The position numbers were made by a program, and so were the translations under genes. From contig JAQVCX010000024.1 of the NCBI GenBank assembly GCA_028689545.1, forward strand, positions 1 through 35,656: 35,656 nt of DNA, read 5' to 3'. Shown here piece by piece: positions 9,324 through 17,180 of this stretch. The notes beneath the pieces are model-generated. The model worked only from the letters and a program-made list of their open reading frames with translations. It was not told the DNA's origin and made no database searches. Each line of letters opens with the position of its first letter. Position 1 is the stretch's first letter. The stretch is from Parabacteroides sp. (GTDB lineage: Bacteria > Bacteroidota > Bacteroidia > Bacteroidales > Tannerellaceae).

Positions 9324-10769
9324 ATGCAGGATTCAAATCATATAATTAATGAGGTAACGAGCGGAGATTATAAATATGGTTTCGTTACCGATATTGATAC
9401 GGAGGTGATCCATCGTGGATTAGACGAGGAGACGGTCCGTATTATCTCTGCCAAGAAGAACGAGCCGGAGTGGTTACTCGAGTTCCGTTTGAAGGCTTTT
9501 CGCCATTGGCTGACATTGGAGATGCCTACATGGGCTCACCTGAATATCCCGTCGATCGATTATCAGGATATTATCTACTACGCCGCCCCAAAGAAGAAAG
9601 AGGGACCGAAGAGCTTGGATGAGGTAGATCCGGAGTTGCTGAAAACATTCGATAAGCTAGGTATTCCTTTGGAAGAACAGAAACATTTAAGCGGAATGGC
9701 GGTAGACGCCGTGATGGATAGTGTTTCCGTGAAGACTACTTTCAAGGAGAACCTGGCGGAGAAGGGGATTATTTTCTGTTCGTTCAGCGAGGCTGTACAA
9801 CATCATCCGGACTTGGTGCAGAAGTATCTGGGTAGCGTGGTAGGTTACCGGGATAATTTCTTCGCCGCCTTGAACTCGGCTGTCTTCTCGGACGGTTCGT
9901 TTGTTTATATACCCAAGGGCGTACGCTGCCCGATGGAGTTGAGCACGTATTTCCGTATCAACGCGGCGAATACCGGACAGTTCGAGCGCACCTTGATTAT
10001 CGCCGACGATGAGGCGTATGTAAGTTATCTGGAAGGATGTACGGCACCGATGCGCGACGAGAACCAATTGCATGCCGCTATCGTGGAGATCGTGGCGAAC
10101 GAGCGTGCCGAGGTGAAGTATTCTACCGTACAGAACTGGTATCCGGGTGATAAGGAAGGTAAAGGCGGTATCTATAATTTCGTGACGAAACGAGGTTTGT
10201 GCAAAGGCGAGGGTAGCAAGATCTCTTGGACGCAGGTGGAGACCGGTTCGGCGATCACCTGGAAATATCCGAGCTGTATCTTGGCGGGCGATAACTCGGT
10301 AGGTGAGTTTTACTCGGTTGCCGTGACCAATAATTACCAACAGGCCGATACGGGTACGAAGATGATCCACTTGGGTAAGAATACGAGAAGCACGATCGTG
10401 TCGAAAGGTATCTCTGCCGGACATAGCCAGAATAGCTATCGGGGATTGGTGAAGGTGTCGCCCCGCGCGGAAGGTGCCCGCAACCATAGCCAGTGTGATA
10501 GTTTGCTGTTAAGCTCTACGAGTGGTGCCCATACGTTCCCTTACGCCGATATCCAGAATGAGACGGCCGTGGTGGAGCACGAGGCTACGACGAGCAAGAT
10601 CAGCGAGGAGCAATTGTTCTACTGCCAGCAACGGGGTATCTCCGTGGAAGAGGCTGTCGGCTTGATCGTGAACGGATATGCCCGCGAGGTAATGAATAAG
10701 TTGCCGATGGAGTTCGCCGTCGAGGCCCAGAAATTACTGACGATCTCGCTGGAAGGCAGCGTAGGATGA
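9324..10769 (+). CDS. sufB: Fe-S cluster assembly scaffold SufB
   Basis: Core scaffold subunit of the SufBCD complex, which builds Fe-S clusters in the cytoplasm. The 481-residue length is normal. Diagnostic blocks are [55 protein letters not shown], and the C-terminal beta-helix [20 protein letters not shown] followed by [20 protein letters not shown]. It is first of sufB-sufC-sufD. The 89-bp gap to sufC, filled by an AT-rich hairpin, is unusual for this operon. No consensus promoter is visible in the 30 bp before it, so it may be read partly from the infB-cvpA transcript. Confidence 0.97.
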   Translation: MQDSNHIINEVTSGDYKYGFVTDIDTEVIHRGLDEETVRIISAKKNEPEWLLEFRLKAFRHWLTLEMPTWAHLNIPSIDYQDIIYYAAPKKKEGPKSLDEVDPELLKTFDKLGIPLEEQKHLSGMAVDAVMDSVSVKTTFKENLAEKGIIFCSFSEAVQHHPDLVQKYLGSVVGYRDNFFAALNSAVFSDGSFVYIPKGVRCPMELSTYFRINAANTGQFERTLIIADDEAYVSYLEGCTAPMRDENQLHAAIVEIVANERAEVKYSTVQNWYPGDKEGKGGIYNFVTKRGLCKGEGSKISWTQVETGSAITWKYPSCILAGDNSVGEFYSVAVTNNYQQADTGTKMIHLGKNTRSTIVSKGISAGHSQNSYRGLVKVSPRAEGARNHSQCDSLLLSSTSGAHTFPYADIQNETAVVEHEATTSKISEEQLFYCQQRGISVEEAVGLIVNGYAREVMNKLPMEFAVEAQKLLTISLEGSVG

Positions 10770-10775
10770 TATTTT

Positions 10776-10850
10776 AATTTATGATTTATGATTTATGATT
10801 TATAAGGACGGATGGATAAATCATAAATCATAAATCAAAAATCATAATTC
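10776..10850. repeat. AT-rich inverted repeat of 7-bp ATTTATG units between sufB and sufC
   Basis: The left arm holds four tandem ATTTATG-like heptamers, the right arm the complementary CATAAAT units, with AAGGACGGATGG between them. The RNA would form a hairpin of about 20 bp or more made almost wholly of A-U pairs. A closely related element lies at 31231-31302 downstream of gyrB. There is no T-run outside it to make a standard terminator, so a role in mRNA processing or stability between sufB and sufC is possible. Confidence 0.85.
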
Positions 10851-10858
10851 AATAAGTT

Positions 10859-11611
10859 ATGTTAGAGGTTAAGAATTTACATGCCAACGTAAATGGCAAA
10901 GAGATATTGAAAGGTATCAACCTGTCGGTGAAAGCGGGTGAGGTACATGCTATCATGGGACCGAACGGTTCCGGAAAAAGTACGTTAAGTAGCGTATTGG
11001 TAGGTAATCCCGCTTTCGAGGTAACGGAAGGAGAGGTTATCTTCAACGGCAAGAATCTGCTGGATCTATCGCCGGAGGATCGGAGCCGTGAGGGTATTTT
11101 CTTGAGCTTCCAATATCCGGTGGAGATCCCGGGGGTGAGTATGGTGAACTTTATGCGTGCCGCGTTGAACGAGCACCGTAAATATAACGGTCTGGAACCG
11201 GTTTCGGCTACGGACTTCTTGAAACTGATGCGTGAGAAACGCGCGATCGTCGAGCTGGATAATAAACTGGCTAGCCGTAGCGTGAACGAGGGTTTCTCCG
11301 GTGGCGAGAAGAAGCGTAACGAGATCTTCCAGATGGCGATGCTGGAGCCGAAGTTGGCGATCTTGGACGAGACGGATAGCGGCTTGGATATCGATGCCTT
11401 GCGTATCGTGGCGCATGGCGTGAACCAGTTGAAGACCCCGGAGAATGCCGCTATCGTGATCACGCACTACCAGCGTCTGCTGGATTACATCAAGCCGGAT
11501 GTGGTGCATGTCTTGTATAAGGGCCGTATCGTGAAGACCGCCGGTCCGGAATTGGCCTTGGAACTCGAAGAGAAAGGTTACGACTGGATCAAGAAAGAGA
11601 TGGGAGACTGA
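10859..11611 (+). CDS. sufC: Fe-S cluster assembly ATPase SufC
   Basis: ABC-type ATPase that drives the SufBCD scaffold. The 250-residue protein has Walker A GPNGSGKST at residues 34-42, a Q-loop in FLSFQYPVEIPG, the signature FSGGEKKRNE near 146-155 and Walker B LAILDETDSGLD near 165-176, then the switch histidine in VITHYQRL. The signature FSGGEKKR and the ETDSGLD stretch are particular to SufC among ABC ATPases. The stop precedes sufD by 5 bp, so translation of the two is probably coupled. Confidence 0.97.
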   Translation: MLEVKNLHANVNGKEILKGINLSVKAGEVHAIMGPNGSGKSTLSSVLVGNPAFEVTEGEVIFNGKNLLDLSPEDRSREGIFLSFQYPVEIPGVSMVNFMRAALNEHRKYNGLEPVSATDFLKLMREKRAIVELDNKLASRSVNEGFSGGEKKRNEIFQMAMLEPKLAILDETDSGLDIDALRIVAHGVNQLKTPENAAIVITHYQRLLDYIKPDVVHVLYKGRIVKTAGPELALELEEKGYDWIKKEMGD

Positions 11612-11616
11612 GTGAT

Positions 11617-12960
11617 ATGAAAGCAGAGCAACAATATATCGATCTTTTCGCCCAGTGTGAGGATCAGGTATGTCGTCATAGTACGCCGGTGATGAATGCC
11701 CTTAGGGCGCGGGCTTTGGCGGACTTTGAGCGACTCGGGTTCCCCTCCACGAGAAGCGAGGATTATAAATATACGGATGTAGCCCAAGCGTTCGCCCCGG
11801 ATTACGGTTTGAATATCAATAGGGTCGCCATCCCGGTGAATCCTTATGACGTATTCCGTTGCGACGTGCCGAACCTGAGCACATCGTTGTACTTCGTCGT
11901 GAACGATACGTTCTACGATAGGGAATTACCGAAGGCGCATTTGCCGGAAGGCGTGTATGCCGGAGGATTGAAGACTTTTACGGAGCTATATCCTGAGGTC
12001 GCCTCCAAGTATTACGGAAAGGCGGCGCCGAGTGGCAAGGATGGTATTATCGCGTTGAATACGATGTTGGCGCAGGATGGTTTCGTGGTATATGTACCGG
12101 AAGACGTCGTGGTGGATCGCCCTATCCAGCTCGTGAATATATTCCGTAATGATGTGGATACGATGGCGAACCGCCGTATCCTGGTGATTATGGAACCGCG
12201 CTCGGAGGCGAAGCTGTTGGTGTGCGACCATAGTATCGACGACGTGAAATTCCTGGCCACTCAAGTGGTGGAGATCTTCGCCGAGGACGGCGCTTACTTC
12301 GATTACTATGATTTGGAGGAAAGCAGCGAGTCTACGACCCGTTTCTCTTCCGTACACGTGAAGCAGGCGGCCTCGACCAACGTGTTGGTGAATGGCATCA
12401 CCTTGACGAACGGCTTGACGCGTAATAATTACTATGTGGAGCTGAATGGCGAGTTCGCGGAATCTACGCTGTGCGGTATGTCCGTCCTGGACAAGGAGCA
12501 ACAGATGGATACCTATAGCCACATCACCCACGCGGTTCCGAATTGCACCAGCAACGAGTTGTTCAAGAACGTACTGAATGACCAGGCTGTCGGAGTCTTT
12601 AGCGGACGTATCTTGGTGAAAGAGGATGCCCAGAAGACCGCCGCTTACCAGACGAACCGCAATCTGTGCGCTACCCGTGAGGCCCGTATGTACAGCAAGC
12701 CGCAATTGGAGATTTACGCGGACGACGTGAAATGCTCGCACGGCATGACCACCGGCCAGCTGGACGAGAACGCCTTGTTCTATATGCAAAGCCGCGGCAT
12801 CCCCCGCAACGAGGCACGCATGTTGCTGAGCGTGGCCTTCACTTCCGACGTGATCGACCATGTGCGCTTGGACGCGTTGAAAGACCGTTTGCATAAACTG
12901 GTGGAAAAACGTTTCCGTGGCGAACTGGCTAAATGCGCCGGCTGCCGGATTTGTAAATAA
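11617..12960 (+). CDS. sufD: Fe-S cluster assembly protein SufD
   Basis: SufB paralogue and partner in the SufBC2D complex, thought to help iron entry and cluster formation. The 447-residue protein has a divergent N-terminus (FPSTRSEDYKYTDV near residues 48-61) and the conserved C-terminal beta-helix core (YSKPQLEIYADDVKCSHG, TGQLDENALFYMQSRGI). The last eight residues are CAGCRICK, giving C440-x2-C443-x2-C446, which looks like a small metal-binding tail beyond the usual fold. It follows sufC by 5 bp and is closed by a strong terminator at 12983-13035. Confidence 0.95.
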   Translation: MKAEQQYIDLFAQCEDQVCRHSTPVMNALRARALADFERLGFPSTRSEDYKYTDVAQAFAPDYGLNINRVAIPVNPYDVFRCDVPNLSTSLYFVVNDTFYDRELPKAHLPEGVYAGGLKTFTELYPEVASKYYGKAAPSGKDGIIALNTMLAQDGFVVYVPEDVVVDRPIQLVNIFRNDVDTMANRRILVIMEPRSEAKLLVCDHSIDDVKFLATQVVEIFAEDGAYFDYYDLEESSESTTRFSSVHVKQAASTNVLVNGITLTNGLTRNNYYVELNGEFAESTLCGMSVLDKEQQMDTYSHITHAVPNCTSNELFKNVLNDQAVGVFSGRILVKEDAQKTAAYQTNRNLCATREARMYSKPQLEIYADDVKCSHGMTTGQLDENALFYMQSRGIPRNEARMLLSVAFTSDVIDHVRLDALKDRLHKLVEKRFRGELAKCAGCRICK

Positions 12961-12982
12961 TTACAAATAAGAAGAAAACAAT

Positions 12983-13035
12983 AATCAGGCATGGATTATC
13001 CCGACGATAAAAGGGAAATCCATGCCTGATTTTTT
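12983..13035 (+). terminator. Terminator after sufD
   Basis: A perfect 15-bp stem (12983-12997 with 13017-13031), a 19-nt loop and a run of T to 13035. The tail runs straight into the -7 element of the next promoter. Confidence 0.92.
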
Positions 13036-13036
13036 A

Positions 13037-13044
13037 TATCTTTG
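13037..13044 (+). promoter_or_regulatory. Promoter -7 element of the toxin-antitoxin pair
   Basis: TATCTTTG matches TAnnTTTG exactly and lies 35 bp before the antitoxin start. A TTTG -33 element is not present at the expected distance, where the terminator stem lies. Confidence 0.55.
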
Positions 13045-13079
13045 GCGGTGACAAATCATAAATAAGAAAGGACAATAAT

Positions 13080-13361
13080 ATGACAACGATGGAACTAGAC
13101 TCCCGGAGGATGGAGTTGATTCGCGATATCATGGACACTGATAGCCTAGAGGTACTGGATAAGGTGAAGCGCGCTTTCACCCGTGCGATCAAGAGCGTGG
13201 AGGCGAAACGTTTCGAGCCGATCCCCGGCGTGCCCAGCACCTTGGAGGAGGTGAAGCGGGATATCGCCGACTTCGAGGCCGAGCTGGATGCCGGGACGTT
13301 GGAGACCGTTCCGCATGAGGAGGTGATGAAAGAGATGAGAAAATTAATCGCCTCATTATGA
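13080..13361 (+). CDS. Probable antitoxin of a RelE/ParE-type module
   Basis: A 93-residue acidic, mostly helical protein (MTTMELDSRRMELIRDIM...) whose sequence fits small Bacteroidetes antitoxins that precede ParE/RelE toxins. It is assigned mainly by position: its TGA overlaps the ATG of the toxin gene as ATGA, the coupling typical of toxin-antitoxin operons. The N-terminal half is likely to hold the DNA-binding or dimer part and the acidic C-terminal half (PSTLEEVKRDIADFEAEL onward) the toxin-binding part. The antitoxin would neutralise the toxin and may repress its own promoter at 13037-13044. The family call rests on partner and size rather than on a named motif. Confidence 0.75.
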   Translation: MTTMELDSRRMELIRDIMDTDSLEVLDKVKRAFTRAIKSVEAKRFEPIPGVPSTLEEVKRDIADFEAELDAGTLETVPHEEVMKEMRKLIASL

Positions 13362-13687
13362 ATCACACGTGGCAACAAAAAGCACGGGGAGAGCTGGCTC
13401 GTGCCGTAACGTATTGCACTCGTACTTTTGGGAAACGAGTCGCTGAGAAATTTGTGGATTTGATAGACCATCAAGTTTCTTTGATCTTATTAAATCCATA
13501 CATGGGGCAACGAATCTCCGAGCTGGACACCCCTCGTCGCCAATTTCGCAGCCTAGTAGTTCATGAGCACTATCAACTGATTTATTATGTAGATGAGAAA
13601 AAGCGGCAACTCTATATTGTCTCTTTATGGGATACACGTCGTGATCCTCTAACTTTGACGCATCGGATACAGCGAAAGAAAAAGTAA
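13358..13687 (+). CDS. RelE/ParE superfamily toxin
   Basis: A 109-residue basic protein with the plasmid-stabilisation/ParE fold pattern. It has an N-terminal two-helix part (WQQKARGELARAVTYCTRTFG, then KFVDLIDHQVSLILLNPYMGQRI), a central FRSLVVHEHYQLIYYVD strand pair and the C-terminal LYIVSLWDTRRDP, the hallmark end of this family. It could cleave mRNA (RelE-like) or act on gyrase (ParE-like); the sequence alone does not decide. The ORF is complete. Translation is coupled to the antitoxin by a 4-bp overlap. Confidence 0.87.
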   Translation: MNHTWQQKARGELARAVTYCTRTFGKRVAEKFVDLIDHQVSLILLNPYMGQRISELDTPRRQFRSLVVHEHYQLIYYVDEKKRQLYIVSLWDTRRDPLTLTHRIQRKKK

Positions 13688-13710
13688 TAACTTCCTAATT
13701 CCACCAACTT

Positions 13711-14547
13711 ATGCAATTAACACACATCGCCCTCTGGACAAACCATTTGGAACGCCTGCGGGATTTTTATGTAAAGTACTTCGACGGTAGAAGTAATGAG
13801 AAATACGTGAATCCGAAGAAAGGGTTCGCCTCTTATTTCGTCTCTTTCGAGAGCGGCCCCGCCCTGGAGATCATGCGGCGGCAAGATGTCTCCGAGACCT
13901 ACGACAAGGATCATATCGGCTTGGCTCATCTGGCCTTTCACGCGGATACGAGGGAGCAAGTGGATCGGTTGATCGAACGTTTCCGGGCGGATGGATACAC
14001 GATAGCCGGCGAGACCCGCACTTCCGGGGATGGTTACTATGAGGGTGTGATCCGAGATCCAGACGGGAATATCGTGGAGATCGTGGCCAACGGGGAGCCG
14101 GAGATACAGGTGGCCTTGTTCCCCCCGTATGAGCTGCTGCTGGAAGCCGATCCGGATCGGGAGAAAGTAGAAGCTTACCTAAAGGACTCGGCTTGCTTTA
14201 TCGCCACGGTACGAAATTCCGTAGCCGGCGTGATCGTGATCCGCGAGGAGGAGGGCGGCAAGGCTGAGATCATGAACCTGGCCGTGGCGGATATCTTCCG
14301 TCGGCGGGGGATCGCCCGGAAACTCTTGCGGCATGTCTCTGATAAATGGGCTCCGGCGAAGGGCATCGGGCTTTTGCGTATCTGTACCGGAACCTCGGCG
14401 GCGGGCCCGATGATGCTCTATCAGCAGGAGGGCTTCGACTTGGTAGCCGTGGATCGCGATTATTTCGTGCGAAACTACGCCGAGCCTATCTGGGAGAACG
14501 GCATCCAGTGCCGGCATCAGTTGATATTGGAGAAACGGCTGGGATAA
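13711..14547 (+). CDS. VOC (glyoxalase-fold) and GNAT acetyltransferase fusion
   Basis: A 278-residue two-domain protein. Residues 1-127 form a VOC domain (LTHIALWTNHLERLRDFY, LAHLAFHADTREQVDRL, VIRDPDGNIVEIVA) with likely metal ligands H5, E53, H73 and E123, as in glyoxalase I or fosfomycin/bleomycin resistance proteins. Residues about 137-278 form a GNAT domain with the acetyl-CoA loop RRRGIARKLL near 197-206 and YQQEGF near 237-242. The pairing suggests one polypeptide handling a small molecule by metal chemistry and acetylation, possibly a detoxification role, but the substrate is unknown. It lies 23 bp after the toxin gene and has its own downstream terminator. Confidence 0.85.
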   Translation: MQLTHIALWTNHLERLRDFYVKYFDGRSNEKYVNPKKGFASYFVSFESGPALEIMRRQDVSETYDKDHIGLAHLAFHADTREQVDRLIERFRADGYTIAGETRTSGDGYYEGVIRDPDGNIVEIVANGEPEIQVALFPPYELLLEADPDREKVEAYLKDSACFIATVRNSVAGVIVIREEEGGKAEIMNLAVADIFRRRGIARKLLRHVSDKWAPAKGIGLLRICTGTSAAGPMMLYQQEGFDLVAVDRDYFVRNYAEPIWENGIQCRHQLILEKRLG

Positions 14548-14568
14548 CTATCGGAACCGGAGGAGAAG

Positions 14569-14593
14569 GAGGCCCAATACGGACCTCTTTTTT
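14569..14593 (+). terminator. Terminator after the VOC-GNAT gene
   Basis: GAGGCC pairs with GG-A-CCTC (one bulged A) around a 6-nt loop, followed by six T at 14588-14593. The stem is short but the position and T-run are right. Confidence 0.6.
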
Positions 14594-14636
14594 GTTGTAT
14601 ACCTTCGACGCTTTGCTTCTCCCGATATAATCCCTT

Positions 14637-15198
14637 CTATTGCTTCAATCTTTCCCAATAAGGTTTGAGTTGAGCTTGAAGATAGCTTGTCACTTCGGGA
14701 AAAGTAAGTTGAACGGGTGCCTTGAGTTTCTTCATAAACGCATTCCACCTAATGCCCATGTCGGAATTCTCGGCAAACTCGGGAGTGAATACGACATGAT
14801 TTTCTTGATAGGTGGTTTGGCGATTCTCGAATGTGGCTTTTATGGCGTCATACAATATTCCAGCGTTATACTTATCACCTTGTAAGATGGTATAAAGGTC
14901 ATAGAAATCTTTCATGCGACTATTTGCCTCTGCTCTTGAAATCACGGTTTGAAATTTTTCCGCTACTATTGTCTCTAAAGAATAAGCCATGATGTTGGTA
15001 TCGGGAAAACCTTCAAGCAGGTTCGGATAATCCAATACAGAGGGTTGAGGCGTTATCACGTCACCAAAGCCTATATCTATAGAAACGTCTTGCCGGATTG
15101 TATCGGGTAACAAGCATTTGATAGCGTTGTTTCTCACTTCGCGAAACATTCAGCAATCGAGTTTTCACGGAGCGACCATAATCGTGAATCTCTTTCAT
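14637..15198 (-). pseudogene. AbiEii-type nucleotidyltransferase toxin, internally deleted and frameshifted
   Basis: The C-terminal part (14637 to about 15104) reads as an AbiEii/AbiGii toxin: DTIRQDVSIDIGFGDVITP, MAYSLETIVAEKFQ, RMKDFYDLYTIL. The N-terminal 33 codons (15198 to 15100) read MKEIHDYGRSVKTRLLNV and on to QMLVTRY in another frame, which fits the start of the same family. The two join at about 15100-15105, and the stretch that normally holds the nucleotidyltransferase GG...DxD motif (by family knowledge, about 90 codons) is missing. The original ATG overlaps the antitoxin TGA as ATGA, so the old operon structure survives. An internal ATG at 15149 could give a 170-residue fragment without the active site. 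Confidence 0.85.
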
Positions 15199-15764
15199 AG
15201 CCATACTTCGAGATAAGAGTTTAGGGTATTACGGATTCTGAGTTTAGAGGCATAGTCTGTCAATCGTGATATATTTCTCTCGGGCAATTTCAAGTAGGTT
15301 TGAAGGACTTCTGCCATCACGTCGATGCCTACTTTATTACGATACTTCACGGCATCGCAAACGGAACGTTCCAAATCGAAGATAGGCACATCGTAACCTT
15401 GCACTTCCATTTGGGTAGCGCCAATAGCTAACAATTTATCGGATTGATATATCAGTTGAAATTCGGGATAATCCGGAAGAGCTACCTTTCGGCTACGCTC
15501 GATGGCTACATAGTAAGCATTAGGTATTTGAGTGGTGAGATGATATACCGACCATGCGGACCAAAGGCAGAGGATGCCATTGGGAACGATTAGGCGGATA
15601 TCCACCATGGTATTTGCCAGCGCGTCCACATGGGCATATACGCCATTCTTCAATCGCGTAGCCTCCCCTTTGCGAACGGCTATTTGCAGTTGCTGTTCCT
15701 GCCAATCGCTCAAATCTTGTGTAGAGACAAAGCCTTTTTTTTTCAGTTGATCTTCGATGCGCAT
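15195..15764 (-). CDS. AbiEi-family antitoxin of a type IV toxin-antitoxin system
   Basis: AbiEi proteins repress the abiE promoter and counter the AbiEii toxin, often in phage defence. The 189-residue protein begins MRIEDQLKKKGFVSTQDL, an N-terminal winged-helix-like antitoxin domain, followed by KGEATRLKNGVYAH and a C-terminal domain with FDLERSVCDAVKYRNKVG and MAEVLQTYLK, all family-like. I use the ATG at 15764, which has an AGG upstream; a TTG further up at 15797 would add 11 residues and overlaps AT-rich promoter-like sequence. The gene is intact, yet its toxin partner just downstream is broken, so it is now an orphan antitoxin. Confidence 0.83.
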   Translation of the reverse strand: MRIEDQLKKKGFVSTQDLSDWQEQQLQIAVRKGEATRLKNGVYAHVDALANTMVDIRLIVPNGILCLWSAWSVYHLTTQIPNAYYVAIERSRKVALPDYPEFQLIYQSDKLLAIGATQMEVQGYDVPIFDLERSVCDAVKYRNKVGIDVMAEVLQTYLKLPERNISRLTDYASKLRIRNTLNSYLEVWL

Positions 15765-15893
15765 ATTACCTGTATTAGTGTCGTAAATATACTGCAAATA
15801 TTTAAATATGCAGTAGGTTTTATAGGAGGAAATCTGTATTCTTGATTGGGATATGTCTTTTTTACCTCTTGCCCACCGGGGTTAATATAAAGC

Positions 15894-15927
15894 GAGAGCT
15901 CTCACGTCTCACGGCGGGAGAGCTCTC
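15894..15927. terminator. Bidirectional terminator between the AbiEi gene and the DUF6261-like gene
   Basis: Both arms read GAGAGCTCTC (15894-15903 and 15918-15927), giving a perfect 10-bp stem with a 14-nt loop. On the minus strand the tail is GCTTTAT, after the DUF6261-like gene; on the plus strand it is TTTCCTT. Confidence 0.7.
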
Positions 15928-15976
15928 TTTCCTTAATCTATAAGGAAAATATATAAACAAACAATCACGGATCAGC

Positions 15977-16765
15977 CTATTTCGTTTCCACCGGCGGAGT
16001 CTGCGCCGCCTTCTTGGCGTTGAGGGTAGCCCGGGTCTTGAGCACGGTTCTCTGCTGGTCTATCAATACGTTCACATGGTCGATGAAAGTAGCGTAGGCA
16101 GCCTCGCCTTCCAGCAATGCCAAGGCGTTCACGGTGTCCACCAATTTATCATAAGCCGCGTCTGCCACCTGCCGGGATTGCTTGACGATACCGATCACTC
16201 GTGCGGATTGATCCGAGGTGCGTTGTTGCATGGCAGCGAGGAAAGCTTCCTCTTTTCCCCCTAAATCGGCGATCCATACATCCAAGGCCAAGGCCGTCCG
16301 CTTCTCGGCGGGTAATACTTGAAGATCTTGTATTAAATTGTGCAATACGCCGCTTTCTTCTGTCTGAGACAGGGAGGTCGGGTCGCCATACTTATCGAAT
16401 AAGGCTTTCACCTCGACGGCTGCCGTGCGGGTGCCCTCCGTGGGATGTGCGGTCATGGCCTTCGCGTAGGCGTTTATGCCTCGCCAAGCGAGATCTCTCT
16501 CCGCGTCAGCGCCCGAGGCTACCGAGGCGGAAGGTATGCTGGCCGATTCCTTCAACGCGGCATCGTACCCGTCGATCGCATTATTGAACGTCCCTAGAGT
16601 TGTTTTCAGCAACGATGAGGTCTGCAGGTTGATCTCGTCCGGGCTTTCGCTGTCCGATCCGGAGAAGCATGCCTTCGCCTCAGCCTGCACTTGTTTCAAG
16701 AAACCGAAAACCTCCTCCACGCGTAGTGGGTTTACCGAGAATTTTTTGATTTTGAGTTTTGTCAT
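15977..16765 (-). CDS. DUF6261-like protein, function unknown
   Basis: A 262-residue soluble, helical protein without signal peptide or membrane segment. It begins MTKLKIKKFSVNPLRVEEVFGF and ends in a Lys/Ala/Pro tail. Its style (KLKIKKFS start, FLKQVQAEAKACF, NNAIDGYDAALKES, RDLAWRGINAYAKAM) recalls the Bacteroidales family called DUF6261, recognised from memory. No catalytic motif is evident; the alternating helices suggest a bundle that may bind another protein or nucleic acid. A consensus promoter lies 46 bp upstream, with a 14-bp palindrome between promoter and start that could be an operator. The gene stands alone on the minus strand. Confidence 0.65.
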   Translation of the reverse strand: MTKLKIKKFSVNPLRVEEVFGFLKQVQAEAKACFSGSDSESPDEINLQTSSLLKTTLGTFNNAIDGYDAALKESASIPSASVASGADAERDLAWRGINAYAKAMTAHPTEGTRTAAVEVKALFDKYGDPTSLSQTEESGVLHNLIQDLQVLPAEKRTALALDVWIADLGGKEEAFLAAMQQRTSDQSARVIGIVKQSRQVADAAYDKLVDTVNALALLEGEAAYATFIDHVNVLIDQQRTVLKTRATLNAKKAAQTPPVETK

Positions 16766-16783
16766 GGTATGATTTATTTAAAA

Positions 16784-16797
16784 GTGAATATATTCAC
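16784..16797. promoter_or_regulatory. Palindrome in the DUF6261-like gene leader, possible operator
   Basis: GTGAATATATTCAC is a perfect 14-bp palindrome that sits just after the expected transcription start and before the start codon. Its place fits a repressor site, though no regulator is known. Confidence 0.45.
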
Positions 16798-16810
16798 ATT
16801 CGTGATAGGG

Positions 16811-16841
16811 CAAATATACATTTTTCCCTCTCTCAATCAAA
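16811..16841 (-). promoter_or_regulatory. Promoter of the DUF6261-like gene
   Basis: On the minus strand TTTG (16838-16841), 19 bp, then TATATTTG (16811-16818): an exact Bacteroidetes consensus promoter. Confidence 0.82.
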
Positions 16842-16900
16842 GTTCTCCCGGAAATAAAGCGTGACATGGCTTGAAAAAGTTAGCGAGCGCCGTTTTGCTT

Positions 16901-17031
16901 CGTGACAGTGCTTACGGAAAATTATAAGCACTGTCACGAGTCAAGATAGAGCTTACGGAGAATTATAAGCACTGTCACGAGTCAAGATAGTGCTTACAGA
17001 GAATTATAAGCACTGTCACGAATCCGGACGG
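16901..17031. repeat. Three 41-bp tandem repeats, each a hairpin
   Basis: The copies have a period of exactly 41 bp (CTTACGGA/CTTACGGA/CTTACAGA at 16911, 16952 and 16993). Each carries GTGCTTA (or AGCTTA) paired with TAAGCAC. The first copy has a perfect 14-bp inverted repeat, CGTGACAGTGCTTA with its complement (16901-16914 and 16925-16938), and a 10-nt loop. The spacer GAGTCAAGATA is conserved. The array lies between divergent genes. Confidence 0.88.
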
Positions 17032-17062
17032 TGCTTGAAAACTTCTGGAAGCGCCATCCGGA
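17023..17062. repeat. Fourth hairpin next to the 41-bp repeats
   Basis: TCCGGACGGTGCTT (17023-17036) pairs with AAGCGCCATCCGGA (17049-17062): 14 positions with one C-A mismatch and one G-U pair, loop of 12 nt. Unlike the repeats in sequence except for the shared GTGCTT. Confidence 0.6.
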
Positions 17063-17114
17063 AATGCGGATGATAAAAACAGGACGGAATAGGCTGATAT
17101 TATGTTTTTTTCTG

Positions 17115-17122
17115 TACTTTTG
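17115..17122 (+). promoter_or_regulatory. Promoter -7 element of the surface lipoprotein gene
   Basis: TACTTTTG matches TAnnTTTG exactly. Transcription from here would begin near 17130 and give a leader of about 265 nt. A clear TTTG -33 element is not present. Confidence 0.55.
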
Positions 17123-17180
17123 CGATTGGATCAAGGCGACTTGTATCCAGACATATTAAAAATTTGAAGAAGCGTTATGC

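Noticed and set aside
16901-17031. CRISPR array
   Set aside because: The whole 41-bp unit repeats, with no unique spacers, only three copies, and no cas genes nearby.
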